A stretch of 64,000 nt of DNA from Spirochaetaceae bacterium (GTDB lineage Bacteria > Myxococcota_A > UBA9160 > UBA4427): NCBI GenBank assembly GCA_020632655.1, contig JACKFD010000009.1, positions 161,034 to 225,033 of the forward strand. The letters are read 5' to 3'. Of this stretch, positions 8,801 through 18,760 are shown in pieces. Below the pieces are notes generated by a model, which searched no databases, was not told the origin of the DNA, and saw only the letters and a list, made by a program, of their open reading frames with translations. Positions within the stretch are counted from its first letter, which is position 1; every line of letters begins with the position of its first letter. Made by a program: the position numbers and the translations under genes.

Positions 8801-9385
8801 CAGCTCCTGGTTCACGAGCTCCTGGGCCGGGATGCCGTGGCGCTGGATCTCGAGGTAGTAGCGATCGCCGAAGAGCCGCTTGAAGTCCTCGGCGAGCGTC
8901 CAGGCCTTGTCCGGCTCGCTCGCGAGGATCGAGCGCGGCACCGGCGCCGACAGGCAGCCCGAGGTGCAGATCAGTCCCTGGTGGTGCTTCTCGAGGAGCG
9001 ACCAGTCGATCCGGGGCTTGTAGTAGAAGCCTTCGAGGTAGGCCTTCGAGACCAGGGTCATCAGGTTCTGGTAGCCCTGGGCGTCCATCGCGAGCAGCAG
9101 CAGGTGGTTGATCGCGTCGAAGCCCGTTTCCTCGCGCTGCTTCTTCTCGCGGTCGAAGCGGGAGCCGCCCGCGAAGTAGACCTCGCAGCCGATGATCGGC
9201 TTGACACCGTTCTCCCGGGCCTTCGTGTAGAACTCGACGGTTCCGAACAGGTTGCCGTGGTCCGTCTGCGCGACGGCCGGCATGTTCGCGGCCTTCGCCC
9301 GCTGGAAGAGCGGGTTGTGCTTGATGGCGCCGTCGAGCAGCGAGTACTGCGTGTGCAGATGGAGATGGACGAAGGGCGCGGGCAT
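5825..9385 (-). CDS. dnaE: DNA polymerase III alpha subunit
   Basis: A 1186-residue C-family replicative polymerase. The PHP domain starts with HLHLHTQYSLLDGAI (residues 7-21). The palm has PDIDVDF and the GPGRGSSAGSLVAYGM motif, the finger and thumb follow, then a helix-hairpin-helix (GAGAIDAILEARR...FESLFDFADRV) and an OB-fold region (REIRAGGLITGLRETRTKRGQRMGFGTLED). The C-terminus matches the DnaE1 type; PolC features (inserted exonuclease) are absent. It starts 6 bp after the guaA stop, so guaB-guaA-dnaE looks like one transcript linking GMP synthesis and replication. The start ATG (MPAPFVHLHLHTQYS) matches the family N-terminus. Confidence 0.97.
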   Translation of the reverse strand: MPAPFVHLHLHTQYSLLDGAIKHNPLFQRAKAANMPAVAQTDHGNLFGTVEFYTKARENGVKPIIGCEVYFAGGSRFDREKKQREETGFDAINHLLLLAMDAQGYQNLMTLVSKAYLEGFYYKPRIDWSLLEKHHQGLICTSGCLSAPVPRSILASEPDKAWTLAEDFKRLFGDRYYLEIQRHGIPAQELVNQELLKIHHDLGVPLVATNDAHYLEGHDHDDHDVLLCVGTAANVADEKRFRFDGHGFFVKDGDEMREVFHDVPQAVEATLEIAERCDVEIPMGEYHMPDYQVPAGKTLEQVMDEQAWSGLRAKLGMEPDAPFEGDRKVYAERLEHELGVIKKMGFPGYFLIVADFINYAKANGIPVGPGRGSSAGSLVAYGMNITNVDPIEYDIIFERFLNPERISMPDIDVDFCMRGREQVIRYVADKYDGEVPAWDPESGRHELDGRYDQMKVAQIVTFGTLQAKAAIRDVGRVLGMSFGDVDRIAKLVPEVLGIKLEDAIGQSPELRALMDSDGQVRRLLETALKLEGLTRHASKHAAGVVIGTRPLIEMVPLYKDPKSGDVMTQYNMGCVEQVGLIKFDFLGLKTLTLMADAERMIRKKPGFETFDVNAIPMDDEPTYDLLCEGDTEGVFQVESSGMTDLVLKLKPRTFREIIPLVALYRPGPLQSGMVDDYVGRKSGATKIEYLHSTIVDLTEETLGVIVYQDQVLQIAQKMAGYSLGEADLLRRAMGKKKPEVMQKQRERFVDGCVANGIDGAEAGRVFDLIVEFAGYGFPKAHSTAYAYITYQTAYLKANHPAEYLASVLTIESANHDRLSRYIAHVRENGIEILPPDVNESERDFGVVDGAIRFGFAGIKNVGAGAIDAILEARRADGPFESLFDFADRVDARKVNRRVVEALVKCGAFDSLHPARAGVWASIDSALERAASLQRDRAVGQESLFGGMGEEGGLAPPKLAEASEWSERERLGHEKELLGFYVTGHPLASVAPLLARFTDTTALSTEGKGGREIRAGGLITGLRETRTKRGQRMGFGTLEDLEGAFELVIFSEPFENHVALLRAAKEQVASDGERGPIPLIIHGTLEEGDPPKILVRDVTRLDEAEQKLSANLRVRVQAPDVTRDRLVALRKLLGSHSGDCGVYLHITIPGESETVLGVGGIRGVSPSADLCREVDRLFGRPVTERSI

Positions 9386-9391
9386 GCCGGC

Positions 9392-10954
9392 CTACTCCCA
9401 CTCGATCGTCGCGGGGGGCTTGCTCGAGATGTCGTAGACGACGCGGTTGATGCCGGCGACCTCGTTGATGATGCGATTCGAGATCCGTCCCAGGACTTCG
9501 TAGGGAATGTGGGCGAAGTCGGCGGTCATCGCGTCGGTCGAAGTGACGGCGCGCACGGCCACCACGTTCTCGTAGGTCCGCGAGTCCCCCATCACGCCCA
9601 CGCTCTGAACGGGCAGGAACACGACGAGGGCCTGCCAGATCTGATCGTAGAGACCGGCGGCGCGGATCTCCTCGACCATGATCGCGTCCGCCTCGCGCAG
9701 GGGCCGCAGGCGCTCGCGCGTCACCTCGCCGAGGATCCGGATGCCGAGGCCGGGACCCGGGAAGGGATGCCGACCGAGGGCACGCGCCGGCAGGCCGAGC
9801 TCGCGACCGACGGCCCGCACCTCGTCCTTGAAGAGCTCGCGCAGGGGCTCGACCAGCTCGAGCTTCATGTCCTCGGGCAGGCCGCCCACGTTGTGATGGG
9901 TCTTGATCGTGACGGACTTGCCCTTGACCGAGACGCTCTCGATCACGTCGGGATAGAGCGTGCCCTGCACGAGGAAGCCCACGTCGCCGATCCTGGCCGC
10001 CTCCTCCTCGAAGACCTCGACGAAGTGGTTGCCGATGATCTTGCGCTTCTTCTCGGGCTCGGTCACGCCAGCGAGCGCAGACAGGAAGCGGTCGGAGGCA
10101 TCGACCGAGACGAGGTCGATGCCGAGGGACTCGCGGAAGAGCGCCTCGACCTCCTGTCGCTCGTCCTTCCGCATCATGCCGTGGTCGACGAAGATGCAGG
10201 TCAGCTGGTCCCCGATCGCGCGATGGACCAGCGCCGCGGCGACCGAGGAATCGACGCCGCCCGAGAGCCCGCAGACCGCGCGGCCCGTGCCCACCTGCGC
10301 ACGGATCGCTTCGATCGCGTCGTCGACGAAGGACGCCATCGTCCAGGTCGGCGCGCAGCCGCAGATGTCGTGCACGAAGTTCTGGAGCATCCGCACGCCG
10401 TGCTGCGTATGCACCACTTCGGGATGGAACTGCACACCCCAGAAGGGCCGTCCCTCGGCGCGTACCGCGGCGAAGGGCGACCCCCCGGAGCTCGCGATCA
10501 CGCTCATGTCGCCCGGCAGCGAGAGGACGCGATCGCCGTGACTCATCCACACGATCTGGTCGGCGTCCGTCGGGATGCCCGCGAAGAGCGGATCCTCGCG
10601 CTCGATCTTGAGCGTCGCTCGGCCGTACTCGCGATCCTCGGCCTTCTCGACCCGTCCACCCAGGCGATGCACCAGCAGCTGGAGGCCGTAGCAGATGCCG
10701 AGGATCGGCACGCCGAGCTCGAGCACGCCGGCGTCGAAGTCGGGTGCATCGGCGTCGAGGACCGAGCTCGGGCCGCCGGAGAGGATGATGCCCGCCGGGT
10801 CGAAGGCGCGGATCGTCTCGAGGTCGACGTCCGCAGGGTGCAGCTCGCAGTAGACGTGGGCCTCGCGCACGCGACGCGCGATCAGCTGGGAGTACTGCGC
10901 CCCGAAGTCGAGGATCAGGATCCTCGAGTCGGTGGCGTGGGGATGGGAAGACAT
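9392..10954 (-). CDS. guaA: GMP synthase (glutamine-hydrolysing)
   Basis: Converts XMP to GMP with glutamine and ATP. The 520-residue protein has an N-terminal class I amidotransferase ([17 protein letters not shown]; catalytic Cys in [11 protein letters not shown]; His in FHPEVVHT), then the ATP-pyrophosphatase domain with the P-loop [14 protein letters not shown], then the dimerisation domain ending [11 protein letters not shown]. The frame is open 12 codons further upstream, but [18 protein letters not shown] at 10954 has a GAGGAACGGG ribosome site and the usual spacing, so I start there. guaB lies 139 bp upstream. Confidence 0.96.
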   Translation of the reverse strand: MSSHPHATDSRILILDFGAQYSQLIARRVREAHVYCELHPADVDLETIRAFDPAGIILSGGPSSVLDADAPDFDAGVLELGVPILGICYGLQLLVHRLGGRVEKAEDREYGRATLKIEREDPLFAGIPTDADQIVWMSHGDRVLSLPGDMSVIASSGGSPFAAVRAEGRPFWGVQFHPEVVHTQHGVRMLQNFVHDICGCAPTWTMASFVDDAIEAIRAQVGTGRAVCGLSGGVDSSVAAALVHRAIGDQLTCIFVDHGMMRKDERQEVEALFRESLGIDLVSVDASDRFLSALAGVTEPEKKRKIIGNHFVEVFEEEAARIGDVGFLVQGTLYPDVIESVSVKGKSVTIKTHHNVGGLPEDMKLELVEPLRELFKDEVRAVGRELGLPARALGRHPFPGPGLGIRILGEVTRERLRPLREADAIMVEEIRAAGLYDQIWQALVVFLPVQSVGVMGDSRTYENVVAVRAVTSTDAMTADFAHIPYEVLGRISNRIINEVAGINRVVYDISSKPPATIEWE

Positions 10955-11093
10955 GACGGACCCGTTCCTCGGAGCCAGGGTCGACCGCACGGGGCGCGGT
11001 CGAGTCGATCACGCGCCGGGGGGGGAGGTTCGGCGCGAATGGGCGATCTCGTCTCGCCGCGGACGCGCGCAGCGCCCGAAGCGGCGGTGTGCA

Positions 11094-12809
<1,716 letters not shown>

Positions 12810-12833
12810 TCACCCCCATGTGACCGATGCCGC

Positions 12834-12862
12834 AGGATAATCGTCGGGTCAGACGGGGTCAA
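12834..12862 (-). promoter_or_regulatory. Candidate sigma-70 promoter for guaBA-dnaE
   Basis: TTGACC (12857-12862), 17-bp spacer, TATCCT (12834-12839) on the minus strand, in the gap upstream of guaB. Start would be near 12827. The implied leader to the guaB ATG is about 270 nt and full of GC-rich inverted repeats. I recognise no known riboswitch in it. Confidence 0.5.
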
Positions 12863-12891
12863 CCGAACCCAGGGGCCCGACGGCGGCGCGG

Positions 12892-13344
12892 CTACTCGTC
12901 GCCGTCGCCGCCCTCCCCGTCGATCGCGGCGCGCACGCCCCGTCGCGCCAGCCCCGCGAGCTCGCTGGCCACGGCCTCGGCGAGCCGGAAGGCGGTTCGC
13001 GGGGCATCGTCGGCCAGCCGCGGCAGACCCGACCTCGGCAGCAGCCAGATCGTGCAGGGACCGTCGGCCAGCGCCGTCACCTCCCGCGGCCCGAGGGCGA
13101 AGAGCGAGGCCGCGCCGAGATGCTGACAGGCCTCGATGGTCCCGATCACGCCACCGGTCCGCCGGCTCTTCAGCTTGAGCCGGCCCTCGACGAGCAGCAC
13201 CAGTCCCTCGGCCTCCGAGCCCTCCCGGAACGCGCTCTTGCCCGCCGGCAGCCGCCGCTCCTCGAGCAGCTCGACGAGCGCGTCCCGGTCCTCTTCGTTG
13301 AACTCCGCGAAGAGCGAGAAGCGTTTCAGCCGCTCGGGTCTCAC
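12892..13344 (-). CDS. Cyclic-nucleotide-binding-domain protein
   Basis: A 150-residue protein made almost wholly of one cNMP-binding-like jelly roll: FSLFAEFNEEDRDALVELLEERRLPAGKSAFREGSEAEGLVLLVEGRLKLKSRRTGGVIGTIEACQHLGAASLFA is the usual start-to-GE region. The phosphate-binding cassette is altered, with HLGAASLFA where the family has FGExaLl, so nucleotide binding is doubtful. There is no C-terminal HTH, so it is not a CRP-type regulator. It starts with GTG at 13344 in a 4-bp GTGA overlap with the stop of the response-regulator gene before it. It is probably made with that protein as a partner. Role unknown. Confidence 0.7.
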   Translation of the reverse strand: MRPERLKRFSLFAEFNEEDRDALVELLEERRLPAGKSAFREGSEAEGLVLLVEGRLKLKSRRTGGVIGTIEACQHLGAASLFALGPREVTALADGPCTIWLLPRSGLPRLADDAPRTAFRLAEAVASELAGLARRGVRAAIDGEGGDGDE

Positions 13345-14897
13345 GGGACGATCCTCGCGAAGAGGCTGCGCAGCAGCGCGCTGGGATTCTTGTCCGGATC
13401 GATCGGCAGCAGGAAGAGACTCGCCTCGTCGAGCAGCGACAGGTTCGCGCGCAGCTCGTCCGGGGAGAGTCGCTCGCCGGGTCCGAGCAGCACGACGTGG
13501 AAGCTGCGCGCGCCGGGCGCGCCGGTCAGCGCCGCGCCGATCTCGGCCAGCCCCGCCGCGCTCTCGCCCATGCGCGCGTCGAGCAGGAAGATCGTGCCCA
13601 GGGCCCGATGGGCCGCGAAGGGCCAGAGCGCCGCGTGGGCGGGATCCGCGGGCAGCTGCACGAGCTCGATCGCGAAGTCCCCGTCCACGTCGATCCGCGC
13701 CATCGACTCGAGATCCGCGGCCCCGATCCGCCCCCGCTCGAAACGCGGCGCCATCTCGGCGCCGGGTACCTTCGCGAGCAGACCCGCGAAGCGCTCGACC
13801 ACGTCCTCGCCGGCGGCCACGACGAGCAGCTTCGCGTCCGGCACGGCCACGTCGCGGCCCAGGCCGATCTGCACGAAACTTCGTAGGCGGCGGCACTGGG
13901 CGTCGTTGAAGAGCGCGTGACCGGCGTGCTGCGGGGTGGCGATGCGCGCGCGACCGAACTCGACGATGCCCCGGTCGGCCAGCGTGTGCAGCGTGCGCAG
14001 GACCTGATAGTCCGGGTAGCCCGAGCGATCGACGACCTCACCGACGCTCTCGGCCTCGGCGATCAGGCCGAGGACCTCCTGCGTCAGGGGATGCACGACC
14101 TCGGGCAGCTCGTCGCGGCCGACCCGCATCTTCACGGGCGACTCGAAGGGCGGCAGCTTCGGTGCGAGGCGATTCCACTCGTCGAGCTGGCGCTGGCCCT
14201 CGGCGAGCACCGTCCGTGTCGGCGCCTTGATCTCCGCCTCGGCCTCGACCTCGGTCGGCTCGAAGTGGAAGTCCCCGACCCGCCAATCCAGCATCCGGAA
14301 GAGCGCCTTCTCGGCGCGGATGCCGTCGGACTCGGCGGCGTGGATCTCGCCCTTCACGACGAAGATCGCCCCCGCCGGCGATCGACCATCGTCGAGCTCG
14401 GGCGTGAGCGTGAGCCGTCCGGTCGAGTGGCGCAGGTGCAGCATCTGCAGGAGCTCGACCGGACTCAGGTCCGCGAGACGTCCCTCGAACTCGTGCTCGG
14501 CCGACGCGCTCTGCTCGAGTCGCTCGATCCGCGCCTGACGCTCGAGCAGGATCTCGACCGCCTCGAGCACGCGGTCGGTCTCGGCGTCGGACTCGAGCGT
14601 GAGATCACCGACGCCGCCCATCGGATCGGCGGGCTGCCCGCTGCCCCCGAAGAAGAGGAAGCGGGCGGATCGGGTGCGCGGATTGGCACGCAGGATCTCG
14701 GCCAGCTTTCGCGCGTCGACCAGCGGCAGCTCGGAGCGGGCGACCACGACCCGCGGCCGCTCGGAGAGCGCGATCTCGAGGGCGGCGGCCCCGTGCGGCG
14801 CGACCCGACACGGGCGCCCTGCGGCCTCGAGGGCGTTCGCGATGCGCTGGCCACGGCCGGTATTCCCGTCGGCGATCAGGACCAGGTAGCTCGACAC
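13341..14897 (-). CDS. REC-DUF4388 protein with GTPase-like C-terminal domain
   Basis: A 518-residue cytoplasmic signalling protein. Residues 1-125 are receiver-like (YLVLIADGNTGRGQRIANALEAAGRPCRVA...VVVARSELPLVDARKLAEIL), but the phosphoacceptor Asp is not obvious (Ser/Glu at VVVARSELP), so it may be a pseudo-receiver. Residues about 135-235 are a DUF4388 (PATAN) domain: FEGRLADLSPVELLQMLHLRHSTGRLTL ... GAIFVVKGEIHAAES. A winged-helix-like segment follows (LGLIAEAESVGEVVDRSGYPDYQVLRTLHTLADRGIVEF). The last 170 residues have the strand-helix order of MglA-type GTPases (KLLVVAAGEDVVERFAGLL...), with the P-loop Gly-Lys-Ser/Thr missing. GTG start with GGGGAGGGC ribosome site. Lies 12 bp after the REC-GAF gene. 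Confidence 0.75.
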   Translation of the reverse strand: MSSYLVLIADGNTGRGQRIANALEAAGRPCRVAPHGAAALEIALSERPRVVVARSELPLVDARKLAEILRANPRTRSARFLFFGGSGQPADPMGGVGDLTLESDAETDRVLEAVEILLERQARIERLEQSASAEHEFEGRLADLSPVELLQMLHLRHSTGRLTLTPELDDGRSPAGAIFVVKGEIHAAESDGIRAEKALFRMLDWRVGDFHFEPTEVEAEAEIKAPTRTVLAEGQRQLDEWNRLAPKLPPFESPVKMRVGRDELPEVVHPLTQEVLGLIAEAESVGEVVDRSGYPDYQVLRTLHTLADRGIVEFGRARIATPQHAGHALFNDAQCRRLRSFVQIGLGRDVAVPDAKLLVVAAGEDVVERFAGLLAKVPGAEMAPRFERGRIGAADLESMARIDVDGDFAIELVQLPADPAHAALWPFAAHRALGTIFLLDARMGESAAGLAEIGAALTGAPGARSFHVVLLGPGERLSPDELRANLSLLDEASLFLLPIDPDKNPSALLRSLFARIVP

Positions 14898-14909
14898 GGC
14901 TGCCCTCCC

Positions 14910-16742
14910 CTAGTCCGTCAGCCGCACGCCGAGCTCGCGCTGGAGCTCGAAGGCGAGGTGTTCGACGAGGGCGCGGTCCGCCGTCTGGAAGATCGCGGCG
15001 CGCGTCGCGGCGAGCGCGACCTGACCCACCATCGCGTAGGCCGGACCATCGCCGTAGTACACGACGAAGGGACGCCGGCTGTCGAGCCGCGACTTCGTCA
15101 GCCAGCTCACCTGCGGCGGCGCCTCCCGGTCCTCGCTCTCGGCGAGCACGAAGATCTGGGTGCGACCCTGTCGGCCGCGCAGCTCCTGCAACGTCTCGAG
15201 CAGCTCCGGCAGCCAGCGCGCACCCGGAGACAGGAAGAGCACGCCCCGGTCCGAGGGCCTTCGCACGACGTCCTCGAGCACGAAGCGCAGGATCTGACCC
15301 TCGATCTCCATCGGCTCGACCGAGCCCATCTCGAGCATCCGGTCGAAGACGGGATCCAGGGATTGCGAGCGCATCAGCTCCGGGCGCGCGACCAGGAGAC
15401 TGTCCCGCGCCTGGGCCACGCGCTCGTCGAGCACCCGGAAGAGCGCCTCGAGCTGCGTCCCATCGATCGGGAAGGTCGCGTTCGCGAAGCGCGGCTGCGG
15501 TCCCCGCACGTCGAGCTCGCGGATGCCCTCGCGGATGCGCTGCGCCAGGATGCCCGCGCCGAGCGAGTCGGTCTGGGGAAGCAGCGCGTAGAAGGCACCG
15601 TCGTCGCCGGCCGCCAGCAGATCCGTGCCGCGAAGCGCCGCCTCGATCTGCCGCGCGTGCGAGACGAGCAGGGCCCGCCGTCGCGCGAGCTCGTCGGCCT
15701 CCGGCAGCCGCGCTCGCGGCGAGTCGAGCTCGAAGCCGATGCGCAGGACCGAGAAGCGATGGCCGAAGCGATTCGCCTTCTGGATCTCGTTGCGGACGGC
15801 GTCGTCGAAGTAGCCGCGCGAGTAGGCCCGCGTCTCGGGGTCCCGCAGCGAGCGCCGCTCGAGCGCCTGGAAGCGCATGGCATTGTGCAGCGCGACGCCG
15901 CCCAGCTCGCAGAATTTCTCCGCGGCGGCCCGGTCGCCGGGCGTGAATCGCTCGCCGTCGAGCCGATCGGACAGACGCACGACGCCGATCGTCTCGCCCC
16001 GCGCGCGGACGGCGACGTAGAGCGCCTCGACGCCGTCCGCATCCTCGGGCATGGCGGCGACGACCGAACGCGCGGCGCGAAGACCCGGACACCAGGCGGC
16101 CTCGACCTCGTCGAGCTCGACGCGCTCGGGCTCCCCATCGAGTCGCACCAACCCACGCGCCCCGACCAGTCGAAGCTGCGGCGCACCGGGCTCCTCGGCC
16201 AGCCAGAGCACGCCCGACTGTGCGCGGGTCTCGAGGCAGAGCCCCTCGACCAGTCGCTCGGCCAGCGGCTCGACCGCGAGGTTCGAGAAGAGCGCGACCG
16301 CCCGCTCGAAGAGCGAGAGCACACCCATGTACTCGAGATTCTCCTCGACGAGGCGCGCGTGCTCGTCGCGCAGCCGGCGGCGCTGCAGGATCTTGCGGAT
16401 CGACTCGAGCAGGACGACGCGATCGAAGGGCTTGAGGATGTAGTCCGTCACGCCCTGCTTCATGGCCTCGACGGCGGTCTTCACGTCGACCACCCCCGTG
16501 ACCATGACGATCTCCTGGTCCGGCAGGCGCTCCTTGATCTTCTGGACGAGCTCGGTGCCGTCGATGCCGGGCATCACGAGGTCCGTGATCACGACCTCGA
16601 AGTCCTCGCGCTCGAGGATGCGCAGGGCCTCGTCTCCGGACGCGGCCGTGCGGACGAGGTAGCCCTCGTCGCCGAGCAGCCCCTCGATCAGCTCGCGGAA
16701 GTAGCGCTGGTCGTCGACAGCGAGAATGCGCGCCTTGCCCAT
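14910..16742 (-). CDS. Response regulator: REC-GAF-degenerate GGDEF
   Basis: A 610-residue protein. The N-terminal receiver is complete: acidic pair D10-D11, phosphoacceptor D54 (VVITDLVMPG), T82 and K104 (YILKPF). A coiled linker leads to a GAF domain at about 135-290 (LSLFERAVALFSNLAVEPLAERLVEGLCLE...). Next is a diguanylate-cyclase-like fold (DPETRAYSRGYFDDAVRNEIQKANRFGHRFSVLRIGFEL) whose GGDEF site reads AGDDGAF, so cyclase activity is unlikely. A C-terminal alpha/beta domain (LEDVVRRPSDRGVLFLSPG...) is unassigned. The ATG of MGKARILAVDDQ at 16742 is the natural receiver start. It heads the three-gene module with the DUF4388 and cNMP-domain genes. No kinase is adjacent. Confidence 0.82.
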   Translation of the reverse strand: MGKARILAVDDQRYFRELIEGLLGDEGYLVRTAASGDEALRILEREDFEVVITDLVMPGIDGTELVQKIKERLPDQEIVMVTGVVDVKTAVEAMKQGVTDYILKPFDRVVLLESIRKILQRRRLRDEHARLVEENLEYMGVLSLFERAVALFSNLAVEPLAERLVEGLCLETRAQSGVLWLAEEPGAPQLRLVGARGLVRLDGEPERVELDEVEAAWCPGLRAARSVVAAMPEDADGVEALYVAVRARGETIGVVRLSDRLDGERFTPGDRAAAEKFCELGGVALHNAMRFQALERRSLRDPETRAYSRGYFDDAVRNEIQKANRFGHRFSVLRIGFELDSPRARLPEADELARRRALLVSHARQIEAALRGTDLLAAGDDGAFYALLPQTDSLGAGILAQRIREGIRELDVRGPQPRFANATFPIDGTQLEALFRVLDERVAQARDSLLVARPELMRSQSLDPVFDRMLEMGSVEPMEIEGQILRFVLEDVVRRPSDRGVLFLSPGARWLPELLETLQELRGRQGRTQIFVLAESEDREAPPQVSWLTKSRLDSRRPFVVYYGDGPAYAMVGQVALAATRAAIFQTADRALVEHLAFELQRELGVRLTD

Positions 16743-16853
16743 GACCCCTCGTCGGCCTCCGACGCGAGGGGACGCGGGGCCCCATCGGGACGCCCGCCGA
16801 CCCGCGCGCACGGTCGACACTGAGCGTCCCATCGGCGCAGCGAGGCCGCGACT

Positions 16854-18242
16854 TCAGCGCGGATCCGGGGAATTCCCCGCCGCCAGCGGCCGGCCGAGCA
16901 GGCTGTGGGGCGTCGCCCCGACGATCACGACGTCGAGGGCGTCACCGGGCCCGGCCGTCGTCCCGGGCGTCAGATCCACGTTCACGACCCGATTGTGTCG
17001 GTCCCGCCCCATGACCTGACCACCGCCCCGGCGGCTCGCCCCATCGAGCAGCACCCGCGCGCGCTCGCCGACGCGCGACGCGTGGTACGCGAGGGTCTGC
17101 TCGCGTTGCTGGGACTGCAGTCGCTCGAGCCGGTCCTGCGCGACCTCGGGCGGCACCTCGCCGCCCAGCCCGGCGGCGGCGGTCCCCGGTCGGGCCGAGT
17201 ACTTGAAGGAGAAGCTGTCGACGAGGCCGGCCTCGCGCACCAGGTCGAGGGTCTGCTCGAAGTCCTCCTCCGTCTCGCCGGGAAAGCCCACGATCAGATC
17301 GGACGTGATCGCCACGTCCGGTCGCGCCGTGCGCAGGGCCTCGACGATCCCGAGGTAGCGACGCCGGTCGTAGCGCCGGCGCATGGCCTCGAGGATGCGG
17401 TCGGACCCGCTCTGCACCGGCAGGTGCACCTGCGGACAGAGCCGCTCGAGCTCGCCGTGCGCGCGGATCAGCGCCTCGTCGAAGAAGAGCGGATGCGGGC
17501 TCGTGTAGCGGATGCGCTCGAGGCCGGGAATCGCATCGAGACGCGCCAGGAGCTCGGCGAAGGGCATCGTCCCGGCATCCTCGGCCCGCCCCCGCCGCAC
17601 GTCGTGCCGCCCGTAGGCGTTGACCGTCTGCCCGAGCAGCGTGATCTCGACTACGCCGGCGTCGGCCAGGGCCCGGACCTCGGCCTCGATGTCCCGCGCG
17701 GTGCGGCTGATCTCCCGGCCGCGCGTCGAGGGCACGATGCAGAAGCTGCAGAACATGTCGCAGCCCTCCATCACGGTCACGAAGGCCCTGCGTCGCGGCC
17801 CCCCGGCCGGCTCCACGCGAGCCAGAGGCAGGTCGAAGCGGCCGCGGGTCGCGTCCTCGTCGATCCAGGCAGCACGGCGCCCTGCCGCCGCATCCCGCAG
17901 CAGGGCCGGCACCCGTCGCAGGTTGTGCGTCCCGAACACGAAGTCGACCTGCGGAAAGCGGCCCAGCAGCCGGTCCCCGACCTGCTGGGCCACGCAGCCA
18001 CCGACGCCCACCAGCCGCCCCGGACGCTCGGCCTTCCATTGCCGGAGCTTGCCGAGGTCGCTGTAGAGCTGGTGCTCGGCCTTGTCCCGGATCGAGCAGG
18101 TGTTGATGACGAGCAGGTCTGCCTGGGACTCGTCGGGGGTCGGCGACAATCCCGCCCCGTCGAGCACGGCCGAGAGCTTCTCGGAGTCGTGCACGTTCAT
18201 CTGGCAGCCGTAGGTGCGGATCGCGAAGCGTCGACGGTCCAA
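16854..18242 (-). CDS. miaB: tRNA-2-methylthio-N6-dimethylallyladenosine synthase
   Basis: Adds the 2-methylthio group to i6A37 in tRNAs reading UNN codons. The UPF0004 domain has TYGCQMNVHDSEK with Cys13, then Cys49 (INTCSIR) and Cys83 (GGCVAQ) for the auxiliary 4Fe-4S cluster. The radical-SAM motif is CDMFCSFC (161-168), and a TRAM domain lies at the end (RARVLLDGASRRGGGQVMGRDRHNRVVNV). Open frame continues to 18440 from a TTG, but that part is Arg/Pro-rich. A TTG at 18242 (TTGGACCGT) gives MDRRRFAIRTYGCQMN, matching the family N-terminus and length (462). It is unclear which is used; a GTG at 18305 is a third option. Confidence 0.92.
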   Translation of the reverse strand: MDRRRFAIRTYGCQMNVHDSEKLSAVLDGAGLSPTPDESQADLLVINTCSIRDKAEHQLYSDLGKLRQWKAERPGRLVGVGGCVAQQVGDRLLGRFPQVDFVFGTHNLRRVPALLRDAAAGRRAAWIDEDATRGRFDLPLARVEPAGGPRRRAFVTVMEGCDMFCSFCIVPSTRGREISRTARDIEAEVRALADAGVVEITLLGQTVNAYGRHDVRRGRAEDAGTMPFAELLARLDAIPGLERIRYTSPHPLFFDEALIRAHGELERLCPQVHLPVQSGSDRILEAMRRRYDRRRYLGIVEALRTARPDVAITSDLIVGFPGETEEDFEQTLDLVREAGLVDSFSFKYSARPGTAAAGLGGEVPPEVAQDRLERLQSQQREQTLAYHASRVGERARVLLDGASRRGGGQVMGRDRHNRVVNVDLTPGTTAGPGDALDVVIVGATPHSLLGRPLAAGNSPDPR

Positions 18243-18468
18243 GGGGTTTCCAGGGCGCAGCGGGTGGATCGGGGCGATCCGAGGGCCCGGTGCGGGCCGC
18301 TTCACGCCCGCTCGGGCGGGCGCGGAACGTACCCGAGGGCCTTTCGAGCGTCGATCGCCAGGCCCGTTCGCCAGGCCTCCTCCAGCCTCAGAGCGATTCT
18401 CGAAATTCGACAAAAAGACCTGGAATTGCGGCGTTTTCAAAAACTAGCGACGTGACACCAAAACGCGA
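18243..18468. other. AT-rich intergenic region upstream of miaB
   Basis: From about 18395 to 18470 the sequence is much richer in A and T than the rest of the window (runs such as aaaaag, tttcaaaaacta, ccaaaacg). That is typical of a promoter region. It is shared between miaB (leftward) and the rightward candidate small RNA. I cannot point to a convincing -35/-10 pair for miaB. No coding sequence beyond possible N-terminal extensions of miaB. Confidence 0.5.
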
Positions 18469-18496
18469 TTGACAAGCGGATCGAGCCCGCCATAAT
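18469..18496 (+). promoter_or_regulatory. Strong sigma-70 promoter for plus-strand small RNA
   Basis: Perfect TTGACA (18469-18474), 16-bp spacer, CATAAT (18491-18496; five of six to TATAAT). It is the best housekeeping promoter I can find in the window, and it faces right, away from all neighbouring genes, which are on the minus strand. Transcription would begin near 18503. Confidence 0.75.
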
Positions 18497-18502
18497 GCGG
18501 TC

Positions 18503-18640
18503 ATTCATCGGGTTACGGAGTGGCGGCGGATTGGCCATTTCACCCGAAATGTCCAACCTCTCACCCCCCATTGAATGAGTCCGCCGCCCCTCCCCCTGAC
18601 GAACGCCCCGTCGGCTCGACCGACGGGGCGTTTCTGTTTC
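18503..18640 (+). ncRNA. Candidate structured small RNA (about 137 nt)
   Basis: Bounded by a near-consensus promoter and a perfect intrinsic terminator, with no plausible ORF: a 27-codon frame from ATG 18495 begins inside the -10 box. The RNA has a strong central hairpin TTGGCCATTTC-ACCC-GAAATGTCCAA (18531-18556; one C-U mismatch, ACCC loop). Two competing long-range pairings are TCATTCA (18501-18507) with TGAATGA (18572-18578), and GGCGGCGGA (18522-18530) with TCCGCCGCC (18580-18588). Together they would form a pseudoknot; alternatively they are exclusive states. The stretch before the terminator (CCCCTCCCCC) is single-stranded C-rich and could pair with Shine-Dalgarno sequences. It fits no RNA family I recognise (not 6S, tmRNA, SRP or RNase P). 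Trans-acting regulation is an inference. Confidence 0.62.
18603..18639 (+). terminator. Intrinsic terminator of the small RNA
   Basis: A perfect 12-bp stem ACGCCCCGTCGG/CCGACGGGGCGT with a CTCGA loop, followed by TTTCTGTTT. The U-tract is only on the plus-strand side, so it ends rightward transcription rather than serving the leftward protease gene. Confidence 0.88.
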
Positions 18641-18760
18641 CAGGGCTCGGAGGCGCTGTCCGGATGGCGCTCGACCCGGGATCCGCGCGACGGACGCGGG
18701 GCCCCTTAGGGCCCGCTCCGCGCGTGCGCCCCCTGCCCGCAGCGCGCCGGGGACGGACGT

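Noticed and set aside
18495..18578. A 27-codon reading frame (ATG to TGA) inside the candidate small RNA
   Set aside because: Its ATG lies in the -10 box, upstream of the expected transcript start, and there is no ribosome site.
18600..18640. Terminator at 18603-18639 as the end of the leftward protease transcript
   Set aside because: On the minus strand there is no U-tract after the stem; the T-run lies only on the plus-strand side.
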